Counted from the first letter of the stretch, positions 25,287-34,261 are shown. The stretch is 64,000 bases of DNA from Woeseiaceae bacterium (GCA_021773115.1 JAJFKS010000006.1:501266-565265), one strand, 5' to 3'. The notes: generated by a model not told the origin, from the letters alone. Made by a program: numbers and translations.

Positions 25287-26147
25287 ATGCGTCATAGCGA
25301 ACACACCTACACAAGTCACGACGGACTGAAGCTGTTCTACCGCGAATACGGCCACGAAAAGGCCGGCATTCCAATACTGTGTCTGCCCGGTATTACACGA
25401 AACAGCCGTGATTTCGAAGACATTGCCGAACACCTCGCCGATCGCCACCGCGTTCTTGCAGTTGATTTTCGTGGTCGCGGCTTTTCAGAGCACGACCAGA
25501 ACTGGCGCAATTACCACCCACGAACGTATGCCGACGATGTCGTCCAGCTGCTGGACACGCTCAATATCAACCGCCTTTTGCTGCTCGGCACATCACTCGG
25601 CGGGCTGGTCTCAATGATACTGGCTGCAGAACTTGATGGGCGGATTGCGGGGCTAATCCTGAATGATATTGGTCCGGAAATTGGCGAGGCCGGCCTTACG
25701 CGCATCAAGGCCTACATTGGTAGAATTCCGCCCGTTGATAACTGGGCGCAGGCTGCCGCGCAGGCGCAGGAAATTTACGAGCTTGCGTGGCCAGGACTGT
25801 CTGACGAGATGTGGCTGCGCATCGCAAAGCGTGGTTACCGCGAGGATGAGCAAGGCGTGCCACGCCTGGACATCGATCCGGCGATTGGAGACGCCGCACG
25901 CACGGTCGCCACCGGACTGCTTGATCCATGGAAGTTGTTCGTTGGGCTCACCAAAATCCCGCTGCTCGTCATACAAGGTGCTTTGTCCGATATTCTTACC
26001 GACGACATCGTCCGACGCATGCGCGATCGAAAGCCGGATTTGCACCATTTGAAGCTCGACGATCGCGGCCACCCTGCCTTGCTCGATGAGCCTGACTGCC
26101 TGCGGGCAATTGATCGTTTTGTTGGAGGTTTTGATGCGTCAACTTGA
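25287..26147 (+). CDS. Alpha/beta-fold hydrolase
   Basis: A 286-residue protein with the alpha/beta-hydrolase plan: oxyanion region ILCLPGITRNSRDF, nucleophile elbow GTSLGG (Ser103), acidic residue region (QGALSDILTDD) and catalytic His in DRGHPALLDEP. These proteins cleave esters or act as C-C or lactone hydrolases; the sequence resembles the enol-lactonase and epoxide-hydrolase-like branch rather than true lipases. The ATG at 25287 is 14 bases after the ligase stop; a TTG at 25281 would add two residues. The next gene begins inside this one (26134), indicating an operon of ligase, hydrolase and depolymerase. Confidence 0.85.
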   Translation: MRHSEHTYTSHDGLKLFYREYGHEKAGIPILCLPGITRNSRDFEDIAEHLADRHRVLAVDFRGRGFSEHDQNWRNYHPRTYADDVVQLLDTLNINRLLLLGTSLGGLVSMILAAELDGRIAGLILNDIGPEIGEAGLTRIKAYIGRIPPVDNWAQAAAQAQEIYELAWPGLSDEMWLRIAKRGYREDEQGVPRLDIDPAIGDAARTVATGLLDPWKLFVGLTKIPLLVIQGALSDILTDDIVRRMRDRKPDLHHLKLDDRGHPALLDEPDCLRAIDRFVGGFDAST

Positions 26148-27138
26148 TAGACAATTTCGTCGCGCAATTTTCTCTCTGCTGCTCGTAAGCTCAATCTCTG
26201 CGTGTAGCGAGAAAGCGGTGGAGCAGGAACGGCTGCCGTCACTTGGCACGTCGAAAGTGGTCACCGTGTCGGGTATTTCGTCCGGTGGCTACATGGCCGG
26301 GCAATACCAGGTTGCGTTTTCAAAGCAAGTCGCTGGCGCTGCAATTATTGCTGCCGGACCCTGGGCTTGCGCAAGGGGGGATATCAGCCGCGCACTGCAA
26401 AATTGCATCAGCGGCGACGGTGTTGATTTAGGCGATCTCTTCACACTCGCCGAGGAGAAAGCCGGCAACCAAAGCATCGATGCCATGGGCAATCTTGCTG
26501 ACGCTCGATTGTACTTTTTCCGCGGCAGCAAAGATGACGTTGTCGGCGACGCAGCGGTCGAAGGATCACTGCAATGGTTCGCCAATTACGCCAAGCCTGA
26601 GAATATCAAAGTCAAATATGACGTCCCTGCGGCGCACGGCTGGCCGACAGCGGAGTACGGCAGCGATTGCGAGGTCTTCGCCGCGCCTTACATTAACAAT
26701 TGCGCATTTGATCTCGCTGGCGAGCTGTTGTCGCACTTGTATGCTGATATGGAGCCACCCGGACCGTCAACTCGAAACGCGCGACGCTTCGATCAACGAC
26801 CATTTGGCGATGCGAATCTCGCCGATTTTGCTTACGTCTACATCCCTGAAAGTTGTGAATCCGCCAGCGGCTGTCGAGTTCACATATTTTTCCATGGTTG
26901 CGAGCAGTCCGCAGATTCCATAGGCACGGAACTGGTCGATCATGCCGGACTCAACCGCTGGGCGGAATCCAATCGAATCGTTGTGTTGTATCCGCAGGTT
27001 GAGAAAAGCCTCGCCGCGCCGATGAATCCGCTCGGCTGCTGGGACTGGTGGGGCTACACAGGCGCAAACTATCTCGAGCGAACAGGGGCTCAGCTCAACG
27101 CCGTCCATAAGATGGCTGCTACACTAGCCGGCAAATGA
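26134..27138 (+). CDS. Lipoprotein, PHA-depolymerase/esterase-like
   Basis: A 334-residue protein with a lipoprotein signal (LLLVSSISAC, Cys24). The lipase box GISSG with Ser49 lies very near the mature N-terminus. That arrangement, with YMAGQYQVAFS directly after it, is typical of the type 2 short-chain polyhydroxyalkanoate depolymerase branch. An oxyanion-type FFHGCEQ, an acidic RGSKDD stretch and AAHGWPT support the fold. It probably degrades a polyester or ester outside the cytoplasm. GGAGG precedes the ATG at 26134, which overlaps the preceding hydrolase by 14 bases. Whether the true substrate is PHB is not shown by the sequence. Confidence 0.8.
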   Translation: MRQLDRQFRRAIFSLLLVSSISACSEKAVEQERLPSLGTSKVVTVSGISSGGYMAGQYQVAFSKQVAGAAIIAAGPWACARGDISRALQNCISGDGVDLGDLFTLAEEKAGNQSIDAMGNLADARLYFFRGSKDDVVGDAAVEGSLQWFANYAKPENIKVKYDVPAAHGWPTAEYGSDCEVFAAPYINNCAFDLAGELLSHLYADMEPPGPSTRNARRFDQRPFGDANLADFAYVYIPESCESASGCRVHIFFHGCEQSADSIGTELVDHAGLNRWAESNRIVVLYPQVEKSLAAPMNPLGCWDWWGYTGANYLERTGAQLNAVHKMAATLAGK

Positions 27139-27150
27139 CGGTGGAGCAGT

Positions 27151-27960
27151 ATGGACCTTCAGCAGTACTTCGAACGGGTACGATTCGAGGGAGAACAGCG
27201 ACCCAGCCTCGCAGCACTTTCTGAGCTGCAAAAATGCCACGTGTGTAGCATTCCTTTCGAAAACCTCGACGTACAACTCGGCCGTCGCACCACGACAGAT
27301 GTCGAGGCGGCATTTGAGAAGATCGTCGTCAACGGCCGCGGTGGCTGGTGTTACGAGCAAAACGGACTGTTCGGCTGGGCACTCTCCCAGCTTGGCTTTG
27401 AGGTTACACGGCTCGCGGCAGGTGTCATGCGCGAAGCACGCGGTGCAGCGTCCGAATCCAATCATCTGTCACTCCTGGTCGCGGTTCCGGAGGATCCCGC
27501 ACGCCGATACCTGGTTGACGTCGGATTTGGCGGCAGCCTGATTACGCCGATTGAGTTCATCGAGGCCGAACATTTCCAGCCACCTTTTCGCCTGGGACTG
27601 CGACAGCTCGACGACGGCTACTGGCAATATTGGGAGGACGCCGGAAGGGGTGAATTCAGCTTCGACTTTCTACCCCAGGCGGCGGATGAGACTGCGCTGG
27701 CGACCAAGTGCGACGAATTACAAACCGATCCCGAATCGGGCTTCGTCCTGAATCTCGTTGCGCAATTGCGCATGCCGGATCAGCACGTTTCGCTCCGCGG
27801 TCGCGTGCTTAAATTAGTCACACCAATGGGCAGCAGCGAAAAACTCCTGCGTTCTGACGGCGAGTTCGTCGCCATATTGGAAAATCTGTTTGGTTTGACA
27901 GAGCCCGCGATAAAGGATCTATGGCCAGGGGTTGTCGATCGACACGCCCAGGTTGATTGA
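27151..27960 (+). CDS. Arylamine N-acetyltransferase
   Basis: A 269-residue NAT with all three catalytic residues: Cys67 in RGGWCYEQN, His105 in SNHLSLLV and Asp123 in LVDVGFGG. The N-terminal CSIPFENLDV stretch is also diagnostic. It transfers acetyl from acetyl-CoA to arylamines or hydrazines by a ping-pong mechanism; some bacterial members act in aromatic-amide synthesis. It begins 12 bases after the depolymerase-like gene and is probably the last gene of the TetR-controlled operon. A hairpin with one G-T pair (28013-28036) follows but has no T run. Confidence 0.92.
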   Translation: MDLQQYFERVRFEGEQRPSLAALSELQKCHVCSIPFENLDVQLGRRTTTDVEAAFEKIVVNGRGGWCYEQNGLFGWALSQLGFEVTRLAAGVMREARGAASESNHLSLLVAVPEDPARRYLVDVGFGGSLITPIEFIEAEHFQPPFRLGLRQLDDGYWQYWEDAGRGEFSFDFLPQAADETALATKCDELQTDPESGFVLNLVAQLRMPDQHVSLRGRVLKLVTPMGSSEKLLRSDGEFVAILENLFGLTEPAIKDLWPGVVDRHAQVD

Positions 27961-28196
27961 TACCTGCCATGAGTAGCCGAACAGCTTACGATCCATAATG
28001 ACTGATGCAACGCTGGGCGGCACCCTTGCCGTCCAGTCATCATCGCTGCCGGTGTTGTTTATGGGCAGCGTAGATCAGAATCAGGTGGCTATACCGGTTA
28101 TGTCGGCCTCGTTGTATAGTTTTTGAGCCGGTATCGCTCGGGCCAAGGCTTTATACTGGCTGCCTATCGACATCAGCGGGACACTATTCAACCAAC

Positions 28197-29084
28197 ATGA
28201 GCAATTCCAAACTCAGTATTTCGCTTGTCCTTGGCAGTGGCGGTGCACGCGGTCACGCACACATTGGCGTGATTCGGGCAATTGATGAGCGTGGACTACA
28301 AATTCGCAACATCGCGGGCGCCTCCATGGGTGCTGTCATTGGTGGAATCTACGCGTCCAACAAGCTCGACACCTACATCGATTGGGCCAACCGACTGCAA
28401 CAAAAAGACATCGTCCGATTGCTGGATTTCTCATTCAACTGGACGTCACTATTCAAGGGCGAACGCATCTTTGAGGTCCTTGAAGACCTGGTTGGCGATC
28501 GACAAATTGAAGATCTGGACATCGGCTATACAGCCGTTGCCACCGATCTCAACGAACAACGGGAAGTGTGGCTGTCTCGGGGGTCGCTGTTTAACGCAAT
28601 GCGTGCATCGACTGCAGTGCCTGGTTTCTTTTCACCGATTTCGCACAACGGCCATTCACTCGTCGACGGCGGGCTCATCAATCCGATTCCGATAGCGCCA
28701 ACCTTGAATGACGCGACCGACCTGACCATTGCGGTCAACCTGAGCGGCATTACCAACAACTACCGCCCGAAAACCCGGGTTGAACAGACAGCCCCTGCGG
28801 AGTCGGATGACAGTTACCGCAATGAAATAACGCGATTCATTGGCGGGTTGTTCGAAAAAGAACACGAGCAAGCGCCTGTTTCTGACGCGACAGAAATACT
28901 GACAAAATCAATCGACGTCATGCAAGGCGCGATCGCACGTCTTAAACTTGGCGCCTATGCGCCGCAGAAAATCATTGAAATCCCGCGTGACGCCTGCACG
29001 TTTTTCGAATTCCATCGCGCAGAAGAAATGGCGGATCTGGGCTATGAAAATGCCAACAAAGCGCTGGATGACCTCGGCCTGTAA
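28197..29084 (+). CDS. Patatin-like phospholipase (RssA-like)
   Basis: A 295-residue protein with the patatin dyad: oxyanion loop GSGGARGHAHIG, nucleophile elbow GASMG (Ser43), and catalytic Asp in VDGGLINPIPI. Length and N-terminal placement of the oxyanion loop match the E. coli RssA group, cytoplasmic or membrane-associated acyl hydrolases. It has no signal peptide. It is flanked by a 236-base gap on the left and a gap holding a gene remnant on the right, so it appears to be transcribed alone. Confidence 0.88.
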   Translation: MSNSKLSISLVLGSGGARGHAHIGVIRAIDERGLQIRNIAGASMGAVIGGIYASNKLDTYIDWANRLQQKDIVRLLDFSFNWTSLFKGERIFEVLEDLVGDRQIEDLDIGYTAVATDLNEQREVWLSRGSLFNAMRASTAVPGFFSPISHNGHSLVDGGLINPIPIAPTLNDATDLTIAVNLSGITNNYRPKTRVEQTAPAESDDSYRNEITRFIGGLFEKEHEQAPVSDATEILTKSIDVMQGAIARLKLGAYAPQKIIEIPRDACTFFEFHRAEEMADLGYENANKALDDLGL

Positions 29085-29121
29085 TCAAGCAGCGAGCGAC
29101 TCCGCGAACATGCACCGCTCT

Positions 29122-29226
29122 TTGTAATGCAAATTCCGCGGTCTGGGCCAGGATCCGGCCGACCACTGCATAGGCAATACCTGCGCGCACCACATTACGC
29201 CGTCGGAGCTCAGAAAAGAATCACAT
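29122..29226 (-). pseudogene. N-terminal remnant of an ELKRRNVVR-type TolB/TPR gene
   Basis: Read leftward from an ATG at 29226: M, stop, then FFSELRRRNVVRAGIAYAVV and GRILAQTAEFALQ. This is the characteristic start and first membrane helix of the TolB/TPR family (MS-FxELKRRNVVRxGIAYxVVGW), with the second codon changed to TGA. The similarity ends near 29122 and nothing of the rest of the gene is found. The patatin gene ends at 29084. It is a dead fragment left by a large deletion. Confidence 0.7.
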
Positions 29227-29267
29227 TATTTTTGTTCTGGCCCCTAAAATACCGAGTAGACAGTGGC

Positions 29268-29290
29268 TTAAGTAGCTTGTGGCTGCTTAA
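29268..29290. repeat. Short hairpin downstream of the peptidase-hydrolase gene
   Basis: TTAAGTAGC and GCTGCTTAA pair over 9 bp (one G-T) with a 5-base loop. It lies 28 bases past the stop of the leftward 29318-31150 gene; without a T run it is a weak candidate 3' structure. Confidence 0.35.
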
Positions 29291-29317
29291 ACAGGGCTCA
29301 GGCAAAGGCCCTTGAAC

Positions 29318-31150
29318 CTAGTACTTCAACGATTGATCCGTGAAAAGTATCTTCGGCTTTTTGCCGCAAATCTGCCGCAACACCGAGTTCATCGTCGCAA
29401 CGTCGTTGTCAAAACCACCGTGCGACTTCGACTGTGTGTGTTTGCCGTTGGGGCCATCGCTGTAGCGAAACGCCATTCGGTCGGACGCCCCGGACAGCGG
29501 CTTGTTGCTAATTTGCATGCCCAGGATCTCCGCCGGTCGCGGATTTTCCTCGAACGCCCGGCTAACAAGGTACAGCAGAGATTTTCGATAAACACCTGCC
29601 ACGTTGTCATCGAGTTCAAGTTCATTCGACAAATTGTAGATCGTCATGCGATCAATTCCTGCCTTGCTTTTCGCTGTCTTCAGTAGTGGCAGGTATTGCG
29701 TCTCGAACAGTTTGTTGGTCGCAGCCGGCGCCAGCAACGAAACGCTCCTGATGCGTTGTTTCGGAGCGACCACAGCGAGTGCTTCAATCAGGTAGGCGTT
29801 CAGGATCGCGCCCGTGCTGTGACCGACCAGGTGAATTTGCAGTGACTTGTCGGCAGCAGCCAATTCATCGAGGAAGGTTTTCAGTATCAGCAGTCCGGCA
29901 CCATCAGGTTCGAACGGCTTTCGTGCACCCAACTTCATCTGTCGCCACAAACCACGACCGGGTTTGTGTGTCGCATGTTCGATGATCTGGTCGGTCCAGT
30001 CGCTCAGCCCGCCAGCACGTTCGGTGGCTTCCCTGTTCTTGCCGACGACCACATCTTTGATCTCTTCCAGAACACCGGTGTCGTACATGAAGTGATAAGG
30101 ATAGATACGGTTCTCTTTGAACGTCTCTTTCATCGCGGCGATACGGCGCGCCGACGCGGTAATGTTGTTCAGTCCACCGTGCGCATACAACAACAGGTGA
30201 TCGTACTTGTTACTTTTGGCGAGCAGACTGGCCGTCTGATGTACGTCATCCATAGTGCTCCAGTAACGGCCGCTGTCATGAATCTCGCCATCGTCGATGT
30301 GTACGAAATGTCCCGCTATTTCGCCGCGAATTGGTGATCGTCTGAACAGCCCTTCGGCACGACCCGCATCCGAGCCGCCTTCACGCGGCAGGTGCCAGAC
30401 CTGCGGTGTCTCAGCTGCGAGGCGCAAAACCCAGGCGTCGCTGAGATTCTGTTGCCAGTCTTCATACAACCACAGCGCGGTGCCGCTCTTGCCCCACTGC
30501 TCGCCCCAGCTATTCTGAATCCAGAAACCTTTTTTGTTGTAACCGATGATCGCAAACGCGTGTCCGCCTGCGGTGTTTTTGTTCAGCGGAATGATGCCAG
30601 TGGCCTTCGAGACCTTCTCCCACCCATCATGCACCTCGGCCGAGCAATAGACGACGCCGACTTCATTCAATGCCGCATGAAAGTCTGAGATCCGTGTACC
30701 CAGGCGATAGTAGGCACCGAGCGTATTTTTTCGCGCTTCTTTGGCGGCAGTGACTGTCAGAAATTGTGGATCACCCTCTACGTACGGCCAGCGCTTGTCC
30801 AGGCAAACGCCCATGTTGTACCAACCCTTGATCGCACCCCGACAGCTCGAGCCTGCATAGCGGTACCCACGCCATTCGTCATGGCGTTTCGCCATTTCAT
30901 AGAGCATCCGTTCACTGACTCGCCCGGGCCGTCGGCTATGGCGGCGCAGGATGTTAATGACTGCGGCCAATGCGAATCCGGTGCACGAGCTCTCATTGCC
31001 CTGATCCAGAATTTTCAAATTTCGTGGCTTGGACAATGACGCAGTGAGTTCAATCAGGGCGGGCTGGTAGTGCCAGTCACGAAAGTCCGGTGCATCCGCA
31101 GCGACGTTGAGTTTGTAGTCAGCGATCTTTTTTATTTGGTCAGAATACAT
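29318..31150 (-). CDS. Papain-like (C1) cysteine peptidase fused to an alpha/beta hydrolase
   Basis: A 610-residue protein. The first half is a papain-fold peptidase with Cys56 (DQGNESSCTGFALAAVINIL), His197 (TAGGHAFAIIGYN) and Asn213 (WIQNSWGEQWG), a complete catalytic set. The second half is an alpha/beta hydrolase: LLLYAHGGLNN oxyanion region and nucleophile elbow LVGHSTGAI with Ser445. No signal peptide is seen from the ATG at 31150 (MYSDQIKK), so it is probably cytoplasmic. Joining a C1 peptidase to a serine hydrolase is unusual. It lies 10 bases after the DUF4010 gene and is the last gene of a three-gene leftward operon led by a SLOG/SLATT-like protein. Confidence 0.8.
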   Translation of the reverse strand: MYSDQIKKIADYKLNVAADAPDFRDWHYQPALIELTASLSKPRNLKILDQGNESSCTGFALAAVINILRRHSRRPGRVSERMLYEMAKRHDEWRGYRYAGSSCRGAIKGWYNMGVCLDKRWPYVEGDPQFLTVTAAKEARKNTLGAYYRLGTRISDFHAALNEVGVVYCSAEVHDGWEKVSKATGIIPLNKNTAGGHAFAIIGYNKKGFWIQNSWGEQWGKSGTALWLYEDWQQNLSDAWVLRLAAETPQVWHLPREGGSDAGRAEGLFRRSPIRGEIAGHFVHIDDGEIHDSGRYWSTMDDVHQTASLLAKSNKYDHLLLYAHGGLNNITASARRIAAMKETFKENRIYPYHFMYDTGVLEEIKDVVVGKNREATERAGGLSDWTDQIIEHATHKPGRGLWRQMKLGARKPFEPDGAGLLILKTFLDELAAADKSLQIHLVGHSTGAILNAYLIEALAVVAPKQRIRSVSLLAPAATNKLFETQYLPLLKTAKSKAGIDRMTIYNLSNELELDDNVAGVYRKSLLYLVSRAFEENPRPAEILGMQISNKPLSGASDRMAFRYSDGPNGKHTQSKSHGGFDNDVATMNSVLRQICGKKPKILFTDQSLKY

Positions 31151-31160
31151 TGCGATTATT

Positions 31161-32402
31161 CTAGGGCCAGAACAGAACGATTGCGATTCCGAGAATGATC
31201 GTCGCGGCGAACGCTGTGCCAACTATTGCAAACAACTTGCGTCCGCCCAGCATGCCCGCGGCGACGGCTTTGAAACCAAGATTGGACAGGGTCGCAAGCA
31301 AAATGGCGCGCCATGCCGTGTCATCCACGACGCGTTGCTGGTTGTAGAGTTCGGCAACGGACAAGGTGAGTGCGTCGACATCAGTCAGGCCGGAAATCGT
31401 CGCCGCGATGTAAATCGCCTGATCACCGAACTGGTCGTCAACGAAAGCCACCAGCAACAAAACGACGGCGTAAAGCGCACCGAAAATTACCGCCGGTTTG
31501 AGTTGCGACGGATTACTGTGCTCGGGCGGCTGTGTCTGCGCCTGTTGCATGCGATAAAAAAGCAACGTGCTGATGGCGAACAAGAAGGCGAACACGACTG
31601 CGAATGGGGGAATTAACTCCGCGAGCAGTCCACGCGCAACGGCAGCGACTTCAATCGCGACACGAATGATGACGACCGTAGATGCAATGACGATAACCAA
31701 AGACGCCGTGCCAACTGCTTTGGGATTCGTTTTACATTGCCGGGCATAACTTACCGTTGTCGCCGTGCTCGATATCAGGCCGCCAAGCGCCCCGCCGAGA
31801 ATGCTGCCGCCACGTACACCGACAATTCGATACGCAAGGTATCCGCTCAGGCTGATCGCGACGATCAATACGACCATGAGCCAGATTGTGAATGGGTTTA
31901 GAACATCGTATGGCCCGAAGGTCTGGTCGGGTAGCAATGGAAGAATGACCAAAGCGATGAGCACGAATTGAAAAATTGCACGTACATCTGTGACGCTGAG
32001 TTTGCCGATCGCTGAATGCAGGCGTTCCCTGATGTGCAGCAGCACGGCCGTGGTTCCGGCCAAAACAACCGCTGGCACGGTATGACCCGACATGAGCATC
32101 GCGCCCACGGCAAACATCAGTAATGCGGCGACCTCTGTCGTCTGACCGGCAGGAGAAGCTTGGTCGCCATTCTCTGCCATCCAGTTGCCGGTGATGAGCA
32201 GGCCAGCAACAGCGAGCAAGCTGGCGGCGATAATCCAGCCACCGAAGTCTTGCGCGAGCAAGGCACTGATCGCGCCAAACAGCGTGATCAACGTGAAAGT
32301 ACGAATGCCAGCGAGGGGATGCTTGTCCCACTCGCGCTGCAAACCAACCAGGAGACCCAGCAATAATGCGATGCCCAATGCTTTAAGAATTTCCTGTTCC
32401 AT
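31161..32402 (-). CDS. MgtC/SapB plus DUF4010 membrane protein
   Basis: A 413-residue protein with about twelve hydrophobic segments. The N-terminal third is MgtC/SapB-like (ALLLGLLVGLQREWDKHPLA, then GIRTFTLITLFGAISALLA). The remainder fits DUF4010 (LNPFTIWLMVVLIVAISLSG; GALGGLISSTATTVSYARQ; ISGLTDVDALTLSVAEL). Such proteins are predicted transporters or membrane modulators of unknown substrate. A separate short MgtC-type gene lies at 42013. It sits 26 bases after the SLOG/SLATT-like gene and 10 before the peptidase-hydrolase gene. Confidence 0.85.
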   Translation of the reverse strand: MEQEILKALGIALLLGLLVGLQREWDKHPLAGIRTFTLITLFGAISALLAQDFGGWIIAASLLAVAGLLITGNWMAENGDQASPAGQTTEVAALLMFAVGAMLMSGHTVPAVVLAGTTAVLLHIRERLHSAIGKLSVTDVRAIFQFVLIALVILPLLPDQTFGPYDVLNPFTIWLMVVLIVAISLSGYLAYRIVGVRGGSILGGALGGLISSTATTVSYARQCKTNPKAVGTASLVIVIASTVVIIRVAIEVAAVARGLLAELIPPFAVVFAFLFAISTLLFYRMQQAQTQPPEHSNPSQLKPAVIFGALYAVVLLLVAFVDDQFGDQAIYIAATISGLTDVDALTLSVAELYNQQRVVDDTAWRAILLATLSNLGFKAVAAGMLGGRKLFAIVGTAFAATIILGIAIVLFWP

Positions 32403-32428
32403 GCGCCTTGCCGCCTTATCTCGGGTGA

Positions 32429-34216
32429 TTAGCTACTCATACGCCAGATTTCGCCTTGATCAACGGTTCGGTCACGGTGCATCAGGATCCACTCGGCGTG
32501 TTCATCAAGCGCCGAGCCGCCCAGTGCTCGCAGGATCAATCGCTGTTCCTCCGCGTCGCTCGCGTTGTCCAGACGTCGGCGTGCATTTTCAAACAAACGA
32601 TGCATGAATTCGTACTGCTTGATCAGATCTTTTTCTGCCGTCGCATAGGCGTAGCCCTGGCGGATTGCATAGATGAGCAGCATTGTTCCCATGAACGCCA
32701 TCAGCGGATCCACCCACGGTTCCGGGAGCCCTGAGCCGATGGCCAGAAATATGACGACCACCACAACACTGGCTACGAGGCTCAGTTGCCCCAATCGTTC
32801 CGTGACGTGATTGCGCCGGATTCGTTGCCTTGATTTGGTGGCGAAGTAGCTAACTTGCCCACTGCTCTCATCGCCAATCCATTCGCGAATAACAAACGCC
32901 AGCCCGTCTGGTCGGGCGACACGATTGGCATCACATTCGGTACCGGCGACGCGCATGATATTGCGAATCCAGCCAAGCTCCGCATCCTGTGACTGCAGAA
33001 AATTATCGTGTGTAAATTTCGATTCATTCTGGCTGCCGACACCCGCAACCGCCCAATAAAACTGCACCCGAAGACCTTCGGCCAGTGTCCGATAATCGAG
33101 GTACTTGCGATGCCAGCCCCAACGCCCGGCGGCTTGTTGAAAGGCGGCGGACACAGCAAAAAACACCAGGAACGCGACCATGAAGTATGGCCATCTTCCA
33201 ATATCGGTGTACAAGATGAACATCAGGCCCATGAGAAATGCGAGCATGTGCGTTGTCCGCAGCGTCAGCAAAACTTTCTTCTGGTAGTGAATCGCGAGCC
33301 AATCCGCGATACAAAAGAGACGATTGATATTTGCAACACCGGGTGGCAGCTGATCGCTTTGATCATCCTGGTACAAGGGGTACTTCTCGGCTTCAATAGT
33401 TTCCGCTTGCCGCACCGCATCGCGACTGAACTCGTCACTCCTCGCAAATATGAGTTGGTGTTGCTTCGGCAAGTCCTTGCTGCGTGGCTGGCGCCGGTCC
33501 TTGGTAAACCAGAATGCATCGAGCGGTGTCAGACCTGCGGCAGGAGCACCGTCTTCCCGGTCGCGTGAGCACACAATGTGATAAACAAGGTCGCTTTCAT
33601 CATCGACCAACATTTGTTGCGATGCGACACTGCGGCTCGCATATCCCGGCATAACGTCGTCGTGATGAAACTTCACCACCTGCCCGGTGCCACCGAGCTC
33701 ATCGCTGGCTTTGCCGTCCCAGATTGCCAACAGAATATGACAGTGCGCGCACAGGAATACGCCGACCTGTGCGTATTCGCGGTTTCTCGCGGGTCCGGAT
33801 TGGGATACCTCCTCAACCGTGTTGCCTTTCGCAAGCGGTAACTCGAATACGGTCTTGGCACGAGCGCAAAGCGACTCAAATTGCTCGCTGGCAGCAGGCG
33901 TTTCGAAATCCTGCAGGTAAAGCTGCTTCGGCATAGGCAGGGGCACCGTCAGGTCGATACCGAGCTCAAACGCGACTTCGGCGACCAGTTGGTCGGCGCC
34001 TTCCGCGAGTGGCGACATGACAGTCAGGCGACGGTCTGGATACTGATTCGCGAGTCCCTGCAACAGATCACTGACACGCTGCCGAATTTCAGGAATCTCT
34101 GTCGCAAGGAGATCGCGGTGACCGGTGACAGCGACCACCAGCGGTATGGCGAATGACTTCCTGTTCGCAGCAATCACGTTACTGGTAAGGACCCCGTTGA
34201 GATTTTTTGCTCCCAT
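32429..34216 (-). CDS. SLOG-like nucleotide-sensor domain plus SLATT-like membrane domain protein
   Basis: A 595-residue protein. The N-terminal 170 residues have the Rossmann-like SLOG pattern: IPLVVAVTGHRDL, later VMSPLAEGADQLVAEVAFE (GxADxLVA), and IWDGKASDELGGTGQVV. Two paired membrane segments follow (about 330-370 and 490-530). Between and after them are helical stretches (KYLDYRTLAEGLRVQFYW; DLIKQYEFMHRLFENARRRL) that resemble the SLATT membrane domain. SLOG and SLATT proteins are known from nucleotide-activated conflict systems, where SLATT is the predicted membrane effector. That role here is inference. It starts 20 bases after the terminator of the previous gene and heads the three-gene operon. 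Confidence 0.65.
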   Translation of the reverse strand: MGAKNLNGVLTSNVIAANRKSFAIPLVVAVTGHRDLLATEIPEIRQRVSDLLQGLANQYPDRRLTVMSPLAEGADQLVAEVAFELGIDLTVPLPMPKQLYLQDFETPAASEQFESLCARAKTVFELPLAKGNTVEEVSQSGPARNREYAQVGVFLCAHCHILLAIWDGKASDELGGTGQVVKFHHDDVMPGYASRSVASQQMLVDDESDLVYHIVCSRDREDGAPAAGLTPLDAFWFTKDRRQPRSKDLPKQHQLIFARSDEFSRDAVRQAETIEAEKYPLYQDDQSDQLPPGVANINRLFCIADWLAIHYQKKVLLTLRTTHMLAFLMGLMFILYTDIGRWPYFMVAFLVFFAVSAAFQQAAGRWGWHRKYLDYRTLAEGLRVQFYWAVAGVGSQNESKFTHDNFLQSQDAELGWIRNIMRVAGTECDANRVARPDGLAFVIREWIGDESSGQVSYFATKSRQRIRRNHVTERLGQLSLVASVVVVVIFLAIGSGLPEPWVDPLMAFMGTMLLIYAIRQGYAYATAEKDLIKQYEFMHRLFENARRRLDNASDAEEQRLILRALGGSALDEHAEWILMHRDRTVDQGEIWRMSS

Positions 34217-34235
34217 CAGGATTGGAGATTACCCG

Positions 34236-34261
34236 AAAAAAAGGGCCCTTGCGGGCCCTTT
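34236..34261 (-). terminator. Rho-independent terminator after the C-type-lectin-like gene
   Basis: On the minus strand AAAGGGCCC, loop GCAA, GGGCCCTTT form a perfect 9-bp stem, running into a T run. It lies 22 bases after the stop of the lectin-like gene and only 20 bases before the next start, so it partly separates the two transcripts. Confidence 0.9.

Noticed and set aside
27961..28196. Hairpin at 28013-28036 as a terminator after the NAT gene, and a sigma-70 promoter before the patatin gene
   Set aside because: The stem has no T run, and candidate TTGAGC and TATACT boxes are 23 bases apart, too far for a promoter.
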